From Alphaproteobacteria bacterium MarineAlpha12_Bin1 (GTDB taxonomy: Bacteria; Pseudomonadota; Alphaproteobacteria; UBA6615): 64,000 nucleotides of DNA. Shown piece by piece: positions 38,514-47,072 of the stretch (its first letter is position 1; the number at the start of each line of letters is the position of its first letter). The stretch covers positions 186,001 through 250,000 of the forward strand of contig PTJY01000005.1 in NCBI GenBank assembly GCA_002937505.1. Reading direction: 5' to 3'. The notes beneath the pieces were generated by a model, which worked only from the letters and a program-made list of their open reading frames with translations, did no database searches and was not told the DNA's origin. Both the position numbers and the translations under genes were made by a program.

Positions 38514-39212
38514 ATGCGTACGGAAAGCATTAAATTAAGTTTATCTGACGGTGAGATGAGTGCTTATGTAGCTTACCCAGAAAAAAGCCCAGTAGGGGCA
38601 ATAATAGCTATTATGGAGATATGGGGGGTTGATAACACCATGAAGTCTCACGCACATGAGTTTGCTGATGCGGGATATATATGTTTGGTTCCAGATTTAT
38701 TTTGGAGATTAGGTCCAGATGTTGTTTTGGATGCTGACAATCCTGATGATTGGATCACCTCTTTGGATAGATATTATCACTTTGATTATGATTTAGGTGC
38801 AAAAGACATGGAAGAAACCATGCAATATCTAAGAAATATCAAAGGTGGGAACGGAAAAGTAGGAGCGGTGGGTTACTGCTTGGGGGGCAAAATGTGTTAT
38901 TTAATGTCCTGTCGGACAGATATAGATTGCGCTGTTGCTTATTATGGCACTTACATTGAGCATGCCATATCAGAAGCTCCAAATCTAAGTCAGCCATTTA
39001 TGTTGCATCAGGCATTATCAGACACTTGGGTGCCTCCAGCTATATGCAAATTCATAGAAACAAAAATTGCAGACAAGCCAAACGTTGTTATTCATAAATA
39101 CCCTAATGCGGAACATGCTTTTGCCCGCCATGGAGCTAGTTCATACTCTGCTCCTGAGGCTGAAAAGGCCCTGGACCTCTCTCTGTCTTATTTTGATTCT
39201 TTTTTGCGTTAG
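38514..39212 (+). CDS. Dienelactone hydrolase family protein
   Basis: The 232-residue alpha/beta hydrolase shows the family's unusual cysteine nucleophile in GAVGYCLGGKMC, the acid in SDTWVPP and the histidine in NAEHAFARHG. It has the opening segment SDGEMSAYVAYPEK. ATG 38514 follows AAAGGA; an upstream in-frame start would run through the duplicated mreC RBS region and is not credible. Family members hydrolyse dienelactones from chloro-aromatic breakdown or other lactones and esters; the substrate here is open. It may be read together with the upstream mreB copy. Confidence 0.88.
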   Translation: MRTESIKLSLSDGEMSAYVAYPEKSPVGAIIAIMEIWGVDNTMKSHAHEFADAGYICLVPDLFWRLGPDVVLDADNPDDWITSLDRYYHFDYDLGAKDMEETMQYLRNIKGGNGKVGAVGYCLGGKMCYLMSCRTDIDCAVAYYGTYIEHAISEAPNLSQPFMLHQALSDTWVPPAICKFIETKIADKPNVVIHKYPNAEHAFARHGASSYSAPEAEKALDLSLSYFDSFLR

Positions 39213-39313
39213 TTTCTACTGCTATTCTAACGCTTAAGAGCTTTTTATTAGGCTGTGCTGGTTAGATGACTTGGCATTAGACAGGGAAGTTAAAAAAATA
39301 TTGGAGACGCTTA

Positions 39314-39610
39314 ATGATAAATCGATTCTATAAATTTCTGGATCGTCTATTTGGGTCAAAAAAAATAAGTTTTCCCTCATCTGACCATTCTTCGATATCA
39401 TATAAAGGATATAGTGTTCGAGCTGATCCTGAATTACAAGGTAATCAATGGATAACAGCTGGCAGAATATCAAAAGAGATTAATGGAAGCATTAAAGAAT
39501 ATCGCTTTGTAAGAGGTGACTTTCACGCTAGTAAAGAAAGTGCTAATGAGTTTTCAATTTCTAAAGCTTGTCAAATAATAGATCTTGAAGGCGAAAAAAT
39601 ATTTGAATAG
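39314..39610 (+). CDS. HlyU-family small protein
   Basis: The 98-residue protein has a conserved C-terminal region (YKGYSVRADPELQGNQWITAG, then EYRFVRGDFHASKESANEFS and KACQIID) that matches the HlyU family (PF10115-type). The family is named for a Vibrio haemolysin activator, but it is widespread in non-pathogenic marine alphaproteobacteria and its role there is unclear. It starts at ATG 39314 with GGAG upstream and stands alone between dienelactone hydrolase and a convergent crotonase gene. Confidence 0.75.
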   Translation: MINRFYKFLDRLFGSKKISFPSSDHSSISYKGYSVRADPELQGNQWITAGRISKEINGSIKEYRFVRGDFHASKESANEFSISKACQIIDLEGEKIFE

Positions 39611-39647
39611 ACCACAAAGAAGCATTTCCTGTTTGGCAGGCTAAATA

Positions 39648-40442
39648 TTACCTGTTTGACTTCTCTAGTCTTGATAATAGCTTTTCTACTGCTTGATCAT
39701 GTTCTTCCGTATGATGAGAAATTGCTTGGAATGCTGCAGACATTTCTAAGAGAGTTTGTAAGCTAACATGTTGCCCTTCACGAAGGAGTCTTTTAGCCAT
39801 GCGCAAAGAATGGCCAGGGTTACTTGCTATACGTTCGGCAAGAGATTGAGCTTCGTCCATAAGGCTTTCACTAGACACTAATTTAGATATCAAACCGCAG
39901 GACAGAGCTTCTTCTGCGTTTATTATGTCTCCGGTAAATGTTAACTCAGCCGCTTTTGACTGACCCACAAGTCTCGGCAGTAACCAGGCGCCCCCATCAC
40001 CAGGAATAATTCCAAGCTTGACAAAGCTCTCAGCAAACCTTGCTTTTTCAGATCCTATTCTAATGTCGCACATGCATGCCAAATCACAGCCTGCTCCGAT
40101 GGCGGGTCCGTTGACTGCAGCTATTGTTGGAACTTCAAGATCATATAAAATAGTTGGTATTTTTTGTATGTCCCTTTTGTAATTGTTTCTTATTTTGTAG
40201 GGATTTCCTTCAGATAACCCCTTACGGTCTCGCATATCTTTAACATTCCCGCCTGCGCTAAAGGCAGTTCCTGCGCCCGTTAAAATCACAGCCGAGACAC
40301 TGTCATCACTATTTATGCGTTCGCAGGCTTCTACAAAATCACTAAATTGTCCCTCACCTGATAATGGGTTGCGGTTTTTAGGTTGGTTCATAGTCAAAGT
40401 GACTATATTATCTACTTGTTCATACTTAAGAAAGTTGCCCAT
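39648..40442 (-). CDS. Enoyl-CoA hydratase/isomerase (crotonase) family protein
   Basis: The 264-residue crotonase has the oxyanion-hole segments FSAGGNVKDMRD and NGPAIGAGCDLACMCD. ATG 40442 is chosen because GGAGGAG precedes it and it removes an unlikely 13-residue extension. The two glutamates that act in classical enoyl-CoA hydratase are not conserved: the first is Asp (GAGCD) and the second is replaced in ESFVKLGIIPGDGG. Hydratase activity therefore cannot be assumed; an isomerase, hydrolase or other CoA-thioester reaction is possible. It is divergent from the acyl-CoA dehydrogenase pair, consistent with one fatty-acyl or side-chain degradation pathway. Confidence 0.85.
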   Translation of the reverse strand: MGNFLKYEQVDNIVTLTMNQPKNRNPLSGEGQFSDFVEACERINSDDSVSAVILTGAGTAFSAGGNVKDMRDRKGLSEGNPYKIRNNYKRDIQKIPTILYDLEVPTIAAVNGPAIGAGCDLACMCDIRIGSEKARFAESFVKLGIIPGDGGAWLLPRLVGQSKAAELTFTGDIINAEEALSCGLISKLVSSESLMDEAQSLAERIASNPGHSLRMAKRLLREGQHVSLQTLLEMSAAFQAISHHTEEHDQAVEKLLSRLEKSNR

Positions 40443-40548
40443 AATCTCCTCCAAATAAAAACAATATGTAATAGTTAGCACAAAGGTACCATTGAGCTAA
40501 ACTGATATTAGGTTAAATAAGTATTTAAATTGTGATAAGGTAAAGCAC

Positions 40549-41694
40549 ATGAGGGCGTTTGAGTTTGAAACCTACCAACTTCCATCTGAAGCACTGACCC
40601 TGAGGCAAGAGGTAAGGGATTTTTTATCTCAGTCTATAGGTCATTATTCTATCTCAGAAAAGGCAAAATCATGGGTAGGATTTGATGCAAACTTTAGTGC
40701 ACAGTTAGGAAAAAATGGCTGGTTGGGTATGACCTGGCCTAAGCCTTTCGGGTCGGCTCGTAGTTCTTTAGAGCGATATGTTGTTATTGAAGAGTTATTA
40801 GCCTTTGGTGCTCCAGTGGCAGCTCATTGGATAGCCGAACGCCAGAGTGGTCCTCTAATTCTTCGATTTGGGACCGAGGATCAAAAGAATTTATATTTGC
40901 CTGGAATCTCTAAAGGTGAAACTTTTTTTTGTATAGGTATGAGTGAGCCAGGGTCTGGTTCGGATTTAGCTTCTATTATCACTCATGCTTCCAGGCATGC
41001 AGATGGTTGGCTATTAAATGGTCGTAAGGTATGGACAACATATGCCCACAAATCTCATTTTATGATTGCTTTAGTCCGAACATCTAGGGCAACAGAAGAT
41101 CGACATGCAGGACTATCTCAGTTTGTCATCGACTTGTCATCACCTGGAATTACCATAAAACCTATTCGAAACATGATAGGTGATGAAGAGTTTAATGAAG
41201 TAACTTTTGATAACGTGTTAGTCGATCATTCAATGTTGATTGGCCAAGAAGGTAATGGTTGGCAACAAGTTGTTGCTGAGCTTGCTTTTGAGAGAAGCGG
41301 ACCGGACCGTTTTTTAAGCAGTTATATTCTCTTTAAGGAAATAATTCGTATCTTGCAGATAGATATGAATGATTCAGCGGTAAAAATAATAGGTCGTCTT
41401 ACTGCTCAATTAATTACACTCAGGAATATGTCTCTTTCGGTCGCAGCCATGATAGATTCTGGAAAACAGCCAAACATTCAAGCCTCTTTAGTTAAGGATC
41501 TCGGTGTTGCATTTGAACAGTCAATACCAGAATTGGCACATGAATTGGTAAACTGCTCACCTCGTAAATTACATGGAACAGAGTTTGAAAAGTCACTAGC
41601 GTATGTACAGCAAGCGTGTGTTTCTTTTTCTTTAAGAGGAGGAACTACCGAAATTTTACGAGGTATGGTTGCTCGAGGTTTAGGTTTGAGATGA
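40549..41694 (+). CDS. Acyl-CoA dehydrogenase, first subunit of a pair
   Basis: The 381-residue FAD enzyme has the FAD/substrate motifs FFCIGMSEPGSGSDLASI and GWLLNGRKVWTTYAHKS, and ends with SLRGGTTEILRGMVARGLGL. It oxidises an acyl-CoA to the 2,3-enoyl-CoA and passes electrons to ETF. Its stop overlaps the start of a second acyl-CoA dehydrogenase gene (ATGA), the layout seen for heteromeric enzymes used on bulky substrates such as steroid side chains. Substrate unknown. ATG 40549 follows AAGG. Confidence 0.9.
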   Translation: MRAFEFETYQLPSEALTLRQEVRDFLSQSIGHYSISEKAKSWVGFDANFSAQLGKNGWLGMTWPKPFGSARSSLERYVVIEELLAFGAPVAAHWIAERQSGPLILRFGTEDQKNLYLPGISKGETFFCIGMSEPGSGSDLASIITHASRHADGWLLNGRKVWTTYAHKSHFMIALVRTSRATEDRHAGLSQFVIDLSSPGITIKPIRNMIGDEEFNEVTFDNVLVDHSMLIGQEGNGWQQVVAELAFERSGPDRFLSSYILFKEIIRILQIDMNDSAVKIIGRLTAQLITLRNMSLSVAAMIDSGKQPNIQASLVKDLGVAFEQSIPELAHELVNCSPRKLHGTEFEKSLAYVQQACVSFSLRGGTTEILRGMVARGLGLR

Positions 41695-42758
41695 ACGAAA
41701 CAAGCGTACTTTTATCGAATACGTGTAATCAGATATTTTCTGATTTTGTAACTCCTTCTGTTCTGGATGATGCAGAAGATGGAAAATGGCCTCAAAAACT
41801 TTGGGCCAACATGGAAGAGAATGGGCTTACAACACCATTTATTAATGAAGAGGGCAGCGTGCCAAGCTTAACTTGGCAGGAAGTATTTACTATTTTTTAT
41901 CATGCAGGATATTATTGTGTGCCTCTACCCTTGGTTGAGAACGTTATTGCAAACTGGGTGTTATCCCAACTTGATGGAGTGTTTCCCCGAAGTCTAATAA
42001 CTCTTCAGGATGGAGACGAAATTCTTACAATTCATGGATCAGAAAGTAATAAAAAAGTCTCAGGCAGCATTAAAAGTGTTCCTTGGGGGTCAAGCGCGAC
42101 ATATCTACTAGCAGTTGGAGAATATAAGAATATAAAGAAATTTATTTTACTAGATATTTCGACTATCCTCAAAAAGGTTGATGTCAACATTGCTGGAGAA
42201 AGCCGTGATGCAATTGAGTTAAATAGTGTTGTGCCGGAGTATATTTTTGATATTCCAGAAGAAATTGGTCATCAGGTTATCAAGTTACTGCCTGCCCTTG
42301 GTTATTCTGCAAAGATGTCAGGTGCAGTTTCTTCTGTTCTTGATCTAAGCGTGGAGTATGTAGGAGACCGTGTTCAATTTGGGCGCTCTCTATCAAAATT
42401 TCAAGCAATTCAACAACAGCTTGCTATTTTGGCCAGTGAGGCTGCTGCAGCCCAGACAGCTTCTATTAATGCTTGTAAAGCGGTTGATTCTACGGAAAAT
42501 TTTAATGATATAGAGCTTGAAGTAGCTGTTGCAAAAGTTCGATCTGGAGAAGCGGCAGGTAAGGCAGCTGCAATTGCTCATCAAGTGCACGGAGCCATAG
42601 GATTCACCTATGAATTCAAACTACACTATTTAACTAGACGGTTATGGTCTTGGCGTTCTGAGTTTGGTTCTGAGTCTTACTGGTCTACTCGAATAGGAAG
42701 AATGGTTATGGACCAAGATGTTGACTGCTTATGGCCTAATATAACTTCTAGGATGTAA
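41691..42758 (+). CDS. Acyl-CoA dehydrogenase, second subunit of a pair
   Basis: This 355-residue, more divergent acyl-CoA dehydrogenase starts at ATG 41691 inside the stop of the previous gene. Recognisable parts are the C-terminal FAD-domain segment VQFGRSLSKFQAIQQQLA and the AIAHQVHGAIGFTYEFKLHYLTRRLW stretch. The middle EPGSGS-type region is not evident, which suggests it lacks part of the flavin or substrate site and works as the partner of the upstream subunit. This is inferred from overlap and divergence. Confidence 0.85.
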   Translation: MNETSVLLSNTCNQIFSDFVTPSVLDDAEDGKWPQKLWANMEENGLTTPFINEEGSVPSLTWQEVFTIFYHAGYYCVPLPLVENVIANWVLSQLDGVFPRSLITLQDGDEILTIHGSESNKKVSGSIKSVPWGSSATYLLAVGEYKNIKKFILLDISTILKKVDVNIAGESRDAIELNSVVPEYIFDIPEEIGHQVIKLLPALGYSAKMSGAVSSVLDLSVEYVGDRVQFGRSLSKFQAIQQQLAILASEAAAAQTASINACKAVDSTENFNDIELEVAVAKVRSGEAAGKAAAIAHQVHGAIGFTYEFKLHYLTRRLWSWRSEFGSESYWSTRIGRMVMDQDVDCLWPNITSRM

Positions 42759-42778
42759 TGAAATTTGGAGAAGGTTAG

Positions 42779-43618
42779 ATGAAAATTTTAAGTTTTAGAG
42801 ATGCCGATGGAGAATCGTTCGGGGTTTATGATGTTGATAGGGGTATAGTAGATGTTGGACGAAAATGCGCTCATAAAAGTTTACGTGAAGCTTTAACTTC
42901 TGGTTCTATAGATGAAATTGCTGCGATAGCAAATAACAATGAAGCTGACTGTAGATTAGAAGATATAAAGCTACTGCCAGTTATACCCGATCCTGACAAA
43001 ATCATATGTGCAGGGTTAAATTATAAAGATCACGTTGAAGAATTCGTTCGAGACATGCCAGAACACATCACTATATTTTCTCGACTAACTAATACGTTGG
43101 TTGCTCATGATGAATCTATAGTTAGACCTCGTGTGTCTGAACATTTTGATTTTGAGGGAGAGCTAACCTTAATTATAGGTAAGAGCGGTCGACATATACC
43201 AGAATCTGAGGCCTTATCTTACATCGCAGGTTACACCTGTTTTCTTGATGGAAGTGTCAGGGACTATCAAAGACACTCGGTGACCGCGGGGAAAAATTTT
43301 CACAAAACAGGCCCTTTAGGTCCCTGGATGGTAACCTCAGATGAGATATCTGATCCTGCATCTCTGGAATTAACCACTAGATTAAATGGACAGATAGTTC
43401 AAAACAGCACTACAGATTTATTAATATACTCAATTCCCTATATTATCTCCTACGTTTCGTCTTTCACTCCCCTTGTTGCAGGAGACGTAATTGCAACAGG
43501 TACACCAGCAGGAGTTGGGAATGGAAGAAATCCAAAACTATTTATGAAACAAGGAGATATAATTGAGGTGGAGATTACAAAAATAGGAGTGTTACGAAAT
43601 ACAGTTGTAGATGAGTGA
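42779..43618 (+). CDS. Fumarylacetoacetate hydrolase (FAH) family protein
   Basis: The 279-residue protein has the FAH fold signatures: IICAGLNYKDHVEEF, FDFEGELTLIIG with acidic metal ligands (Glu-x-Glu), AGYTCFLDGSVRDYQ, and IATGTPAGVG near the end. Members cleave or hydrate diketones and 2-oxo acids in aromatic and sugar-acid breakdown. ATG 42779 follows GGAGAAGG, 20 bases after the acyl-CoA dehydrogenase pair, so it is likely in the same operon. Confidence 0.88.
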   Translation: MKILSFRDADGESFGVYDVDRGIVDVGRKCAHKSLREALTSGSIDEIAAIANNNEADCRLEDIKLLPVIPDPDKIICAGLNYKDHVEEFVRDMPEHITIFSRLTNTLVAHDESIVRPRVSEHFDFEGELTLIIGKSGRHIPESEALSYIAGYTCFLDGSVRDYQRHSVTAGKNFHKTGPLGPWMVTSDEISDPASLELTTRLNGQIVQNSTTDLLIYSIPYIISYVSSFTPLVAGDVIATGTPAGVGNGRNPKLFMKQGDIIEVEITKIGVLRNTVVDE

Positions 43619-43630
43619 AATTAAATTTTT

Positions 43631-43664
43631 ATTTGGTAAGGTGTTTAGATGTTGTTTACCAAAT
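43631..43664. terminator. Hairpin between convergent genes
   Basis: ATTTGGTAA (43631-43639) pairs perfectly with TTACCAAAT (43656-43664). It lies between the stops of the FAH gene and the convergent M14 peptidase gene. No clean T-run follows on either strand, so termination is plausible but not typical. Confidence 0.4.
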
Positions 43665-43700
43665 GAAAAAGCTATTCTTATTTTGGCCCTTTTTTGATAT

Positions 43701-44837
43701 CTATCTCAGGTCATCAACTATACGGGCTATTGCCTCCAGATTAGTCGCTCCAAACTCCCTAGATCTTTCTAGAGACCAGCCGAATTCAGCGCTGGGATTA
43801 TTAGCGTTGTCTTTAAATGGCATTTCTAAGGTGAGAGATAGACAACCAAATGTTTCAGCAACGTAATTGGAACACATATTCAAATTTCCCTTTCCAGGCG
43901 CACTAGGGGGGTAGCCAAATTCAGTTTGGAACTCATTGCTAACATTAAGAAGCGCTTTGTCATATTTTGTTTTTAGGATCTTTTGGTGTTCGCTTAAAGA
44001 AGGAATCCCCATCATTCCTGACAAAAAGTTGTATGGAAGCGCTTCATCTCCATGAACATCGAGACAGAAATCAACTCCAATTTGATGCATTTTTTTACGC
44101 ACTAAGAAAACTTCAGGGCTACGTTCGATACTTGTATTAGACCACTCACGATTTAAATTAACACCTACTGCGTTAGTCCTTAGATGTCCTCTTTTGGTTC
44201 CGTCTGGATTCATATTAGGTGCAATAAAGAAAACTGATTTTTCTAATAAAGTTTGAGTTATTAAGTCATCATCATCGATTAATCGGTTAATAAATCCCTC
44301 CGTCCAATATTCGGCCATACTTTCTCCAGGATGCTGGCGTGCAACTACCCAAATTTTTTGTTTGTCGGGTGATCGTTCTCCGATTTGGATAAAGTCTAAA
44401 TCATGTCCATCTATAGTTTTTCCAAGAACGGAAACTAGGACTTTAGAAGAAGATTGAATGCGAGCCAGATAATCGTTGTGTCGTTCTAATGTATAAGGTG
44501 CAAAATAGGCAAACCAAGCAGAGTTTTGTTTTGGACAATATTTAAAAGTTAATACTCCGTCATTATATCTTGTAGGTATCCTAAACCAATTCTCTCTGTC
44601 ATCTGATGCCAATGCCTGGTAATCCTCCCATCCCTTAGGATAAGCAGATTTTCCAGCGTTCATTATATTAATTACACAATTAGAATTTTTTGCTCCGGTC
44701 AACCGAAAATAGAACCATTGATAAAAATCGGAGTTGTTGTCCGCAACTATTTCAAGCTTTATGTTCTGAGCTTTATCCGCTTTCACGCAGCGGATGTTGC
44801 CGCTGTCAAATTCACTGCTAATTATCAACGATGACAT
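43701..44837 (-). CDS. M14-family zinc carboxypeptidase (cytosolic type)
   Basis: The 378-residue protein has an N-terminal beta domain (about 1-120, with FYFRLTGAKN and WFAYFAPYT) typical of the cytosolic carboxypeptidase subgroup. The M14 catalytic domain follows, with zinc ligands in ARQHPGES (His, Glu) and DVHGDE (His), and an acid residue in LTLEMPFKD. No signal peptide is seen. It would trim C-terminal residues from peptides; deglutamylation is known for eukaryotic relatives but not shown for bacterial ones. It is the last of three minus-strand genes, 14 bases after the reductase. Confidence 0.85.
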   Translation of the reverse strand: MSSLIISSEFDSGNIRCVKADKAQNIKLEIVADNNSDFYQWFYFRLTGAKNSNCVINIMNAGKSAYPKGWEDYQALASDDRENWFRIPTRYNDGVLTFKYCPKQNSAWFAYFAPYTLERHNDYLARIQSSSKVLVSVLGKTIDGHDLDFIQIGERSPDKQKIWVVARQHPGESMAEYWTEGFINRLIDDDDLITQTLLEKSVFFIAPNMNPDGTKRGHLRTNAVGVNLNREWSNTSIERSPEVFLVRKKMHQIGVDFCLDVHGDEALPYNFLSGMMGIPSLSEHQKILKTKYDKALLNVSNEFQTEFGYPPSAPGKGNLNMCSNYVAETFGCLSLTLEMPFKDNANNPSAEFGWSLERSREFGATNLEAIARIVDDLR

Positions 44838-44851
44838 GTTGTGACTTTCTT

Positions 44852-45904
44852 CTATGGAATTATTTTACTGTTTCGAAGTCTTTGCATTTGTTTAGAGATA
44901 GTTTTTTCAGTATCGATGGTCTTATACCAGCCAGCTTGGCGGATTTTAGTGGTGCTAGACATTTGATCGTATCCGTTGCTTAAGGCCATGTCCAAATAAT
45001 CCCATCTCGTTAAATCTGAAAGTGTATAAGGCTGTAACTTATGGTTCTTTACTATTTCATTCCATATGGGTTCTTTATCAGCCATAACTGTTTGCAATGA
45101 AACAGTTTGTATGGGGCCTACATCTAAATCAAAAAAGTCGGCTATTTTAGGCCACAAATCTTTCCAGCGAAAAAAATCACCATTACTTATATTATATGCA
45201 TTGTTTTTTGTCTTAGTTGTTGTTGCAACCCAGCACATTGCCTCCGCTAATAAATCAGTATCTATTATGTTGTATAAACAATTATAAAATTCAGGAGTTC
45301 CTGGCCACTTCAGAGGGAGTCCCATTTGTTTAGATATGGCTGCATAAAGGACGATTCCCGTCATCAAGTTCATCCTACTACCTACAGAGAAACCCCAGAT
45401 CCCGTGCGGGCGTATTGCTGACCATGTCCACCCCTTGCCAGACTGACGCTCGACGATCCAATCTTGTTGAGCATGGTAAAAGTTTTTTGCTATTGGGCGT
45501 GGATCGTCTTCTTTAGCTGGGGTTTTGTAAGGTCCTAAGTAACTTCCATACCATTTTGCGCCATGCATTAATTGGACATGTTCTAGGTCTCTCGCAACGG
45601 GCTCAAGTTCGTCCATAAGGTTTCTAAGCATAGATATATTTGGTACAATTTCATCTTGGACTGACTTTTGTGGAGAATATGCACAATAAAAAACATGGGT
45701 AACAGACGATAATTCCTTAACTTTTTTTGTGCAATCTTCTTTGTTAAGAAGATCCACAGATATAAATTTAGCTTTACTGTCAAAATTATTGGAACGGCGT
45801 GACAATCCGATAATGTCCCAGTTGCCATCCCTTTCTAAAAACTCGATAATTGCTCTTCCGGTTATTCCGATTGCACCTGGTACTAGAGCTGTTCGCTTCG
45901 CCAA
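44852..45904 (-). CDS. PRISE-type NAD(P)-dependent reductase (SDR), copy A
   Basis: The 350-residue extended SDR belongs to the progesterone 5-beta-reductase/iridoid synthase-like group. It has the nucleotide motif GAIGITGRAI with GLSRRS, and HVFYCAYSP. The catalytic lysine is in LMHGAKWYG and the catalytic tyrosine in NFYHAQQDW. IRPHGIWGFSVGSRMN and AYNISNGDFFRWKDLWP are also seen. Such enzymes reduce enones such as 4-en-3-ketosteroids or monoterpenoid aldehydes; the bacterial substrate is unknown. The start is TTG 45904 with GAGGAG upstream. It lies 15 bases after a paralogue. Confidence 0.82.
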   Translation of the reverse strand: MAKRTALVPGAIGITGRAIIEFLERDGNWDIIGLSRRSNNFDSKAKFISVDLLNKEDCTKKVKELSSVTHVFYCAYSPQKSVQDEIVPNISMLRNLMDELEPVARDLEHVQLMHGAKWYGSYLGPYKTPAKEDDPRPIAKNFYHAQQDWIVERQSGKGWTWSAIRPHGIWGFSVGSRMNLMTGIVLYAAISKQMGLPLKWPGTPEFYNCLYNIIDTDLLAEAMCWVATTTKTKNNAYNISNGDFFRWKDLWPKIADFFDLDVGPIQTVSLQTVMADKEPIWNEIVKNHKLQPYTLSDLTRWDYLDMALSNGYDQMSSTTKIRQAGWYKTIDTEKTISKQMQRLRNSKIIP

Positions 45905-45919
45905 TTTTTGTCTCCTCTT

Positions 45920-46969
45920 TTAGGGGATGATCTTTTGGTTTCTCATATTTTGTAACTGGAATGTAATTGTTTCCTCAGTATCCAAAAGACCATTCCATCC
46001 CGCGTTGCGTATCTTATTAAGACATGACATCTGATCAAAGCCATTATTGAAGGCGTAATCCATGAAACGCCAGGTGGCTAGATCATTCATTTTATAATAA
46101 TTAAGGTTGTGTTTATCGCAAATCTCTTTCCAGACGTTTTCTTTGTCTGACATTAAGGATTGAAGTTTTACCTGTCTAATCTCTCCAACGTCCATTTCAA
46201 AGAAGTCTGCAATCCTTGGCCAGAGGTGACACCATCTTGTGAAATCACCATTGGTAATATTGAAAGCTTCATTAGCTGCTTTTGGAGTTGTTGCCGCCCA
46301 CACCATAGCTCGTGATAGAAGAGAAACATCAACAATTTGATATACAGAGTTATATAAGTCTGGATTGCCTGGAAAGTTTAACGGAATTCCATAATGCTTG
46401 CTAATTGATGCGTATACAGCCAACGAAGTTAGCATATTCATCTCACTTCCTACCGAAAACCCCCAAATTCCATGGGGAAGAAGAGCTGACCAAGTCCAAT
46501 TACACCCTTTTTGATGCTCTGTGAGCCAATCCAGTTGGTTATAATAAAAATTAGGGGGCATATGACGAGGATCACTTTCTTTAGCAGGGGTTTTATATGG
46601 AGCACCAAATTGAACTCCGTACCATTTTGCGCCAAGCATAAGTTGGACATGTTGTAATTTGGGAGCATTCTCCTCGATGACAGTCATAAGGTTTTTAAGC
46701 ATTTCTAAATTTGGAAGAACTTCATCTGCAAAGTTATCTCTTGCAGAATAAGGCGTGAAAAAAATATGAGAGACATTAGTCAGCGACGTTAGCTTTTCTT
46801 TACAATCAGATAAATCAAGAAGGTCTACGGAGATAAATTTTGCTGAGGTTTCAAAATCAGGTGACCTACGTGACAAGCCAATAACGTCCCATTTAGGGTC
46901 ATTCTCTAAATGTTCAACTAGGGCTCGACCCACAACTCCTAGTGCACCAGCTATAAGCGCAACCGCCAT
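45920..46969 (-). CDS. PRISE-type NAD(P)-dependent reductase (SDR), copy B
   Basis: This 349-residue paralogue of the next gene keeps the same motifs: GALGVVGRAL with GLSRRSP, HIFFTPYSA, LMLGAKWYG with lysine, NFYYNQLDW with tyrosine, LLPHGIWGFSVGSEMN and AFNITNGDFTRWCHLWP. It starts at ATG 46969 with GGAGT upstream. Two adjacent, well-diverged copies suggest either two substrates or a heteromeric enzyme. It is divergent from a FAD-binding oxidase gene, with an 103-base gap that must carry both promoters. Confidence 0.82.
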   Translation of the reverse strand: MAVALIAGALGVVGRALVEHLENDPKWDVIGLSRRSPDFETSAKFISVDLLDLSDCKEKLTSLTNVSHIFFTPYSARDNFADEVLPNLEMLKNLMTVIEENAPKLQHVQLMLGAKWYGVQFGAPYKTPAKESDPRHMPPNFYYNQLDWLTEHQKGCNWTWSALLPHGIWGFSVGSEMNMLTSLAVYASISKHYGIPLNFPGNPDLYNSVYQIVDVSLLSRAMVWAATTPKAANEAFNITNGDFTRWCHLWPRIADFFEMDVGEIRQVKLQSLMSDKENVWKEICDKHNLNYYKMNDLATWRFMDYAFNNGFDQMSCLNKIRNAGWNGLLDTEETITFQLQNMRNQKIIP

Positions 46970-47072
46970 CTTTAGTTTACTCCTAAAGTAATTTAAATAT
47001 GAATCAATTTGATACTATCAGGCAAAGCATCAGTATGCGAATATTGAAAACATGATTGCTAATGAGGGATCT

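Noticed and set aside
43615-43866. Plus-strand frame starting at the FAH gene stop
   Set aside because: It runs into the antisense of the M14 peptidase gene, crosses the hairpin, and has no homology that I recognise.
44852-46969. The two adjacent reductases as an assembly duplication
   Set aside because: The proteins differ at many positions and have different lengths and starts, so they are true diverged paralogues, unlike the mreB copies.
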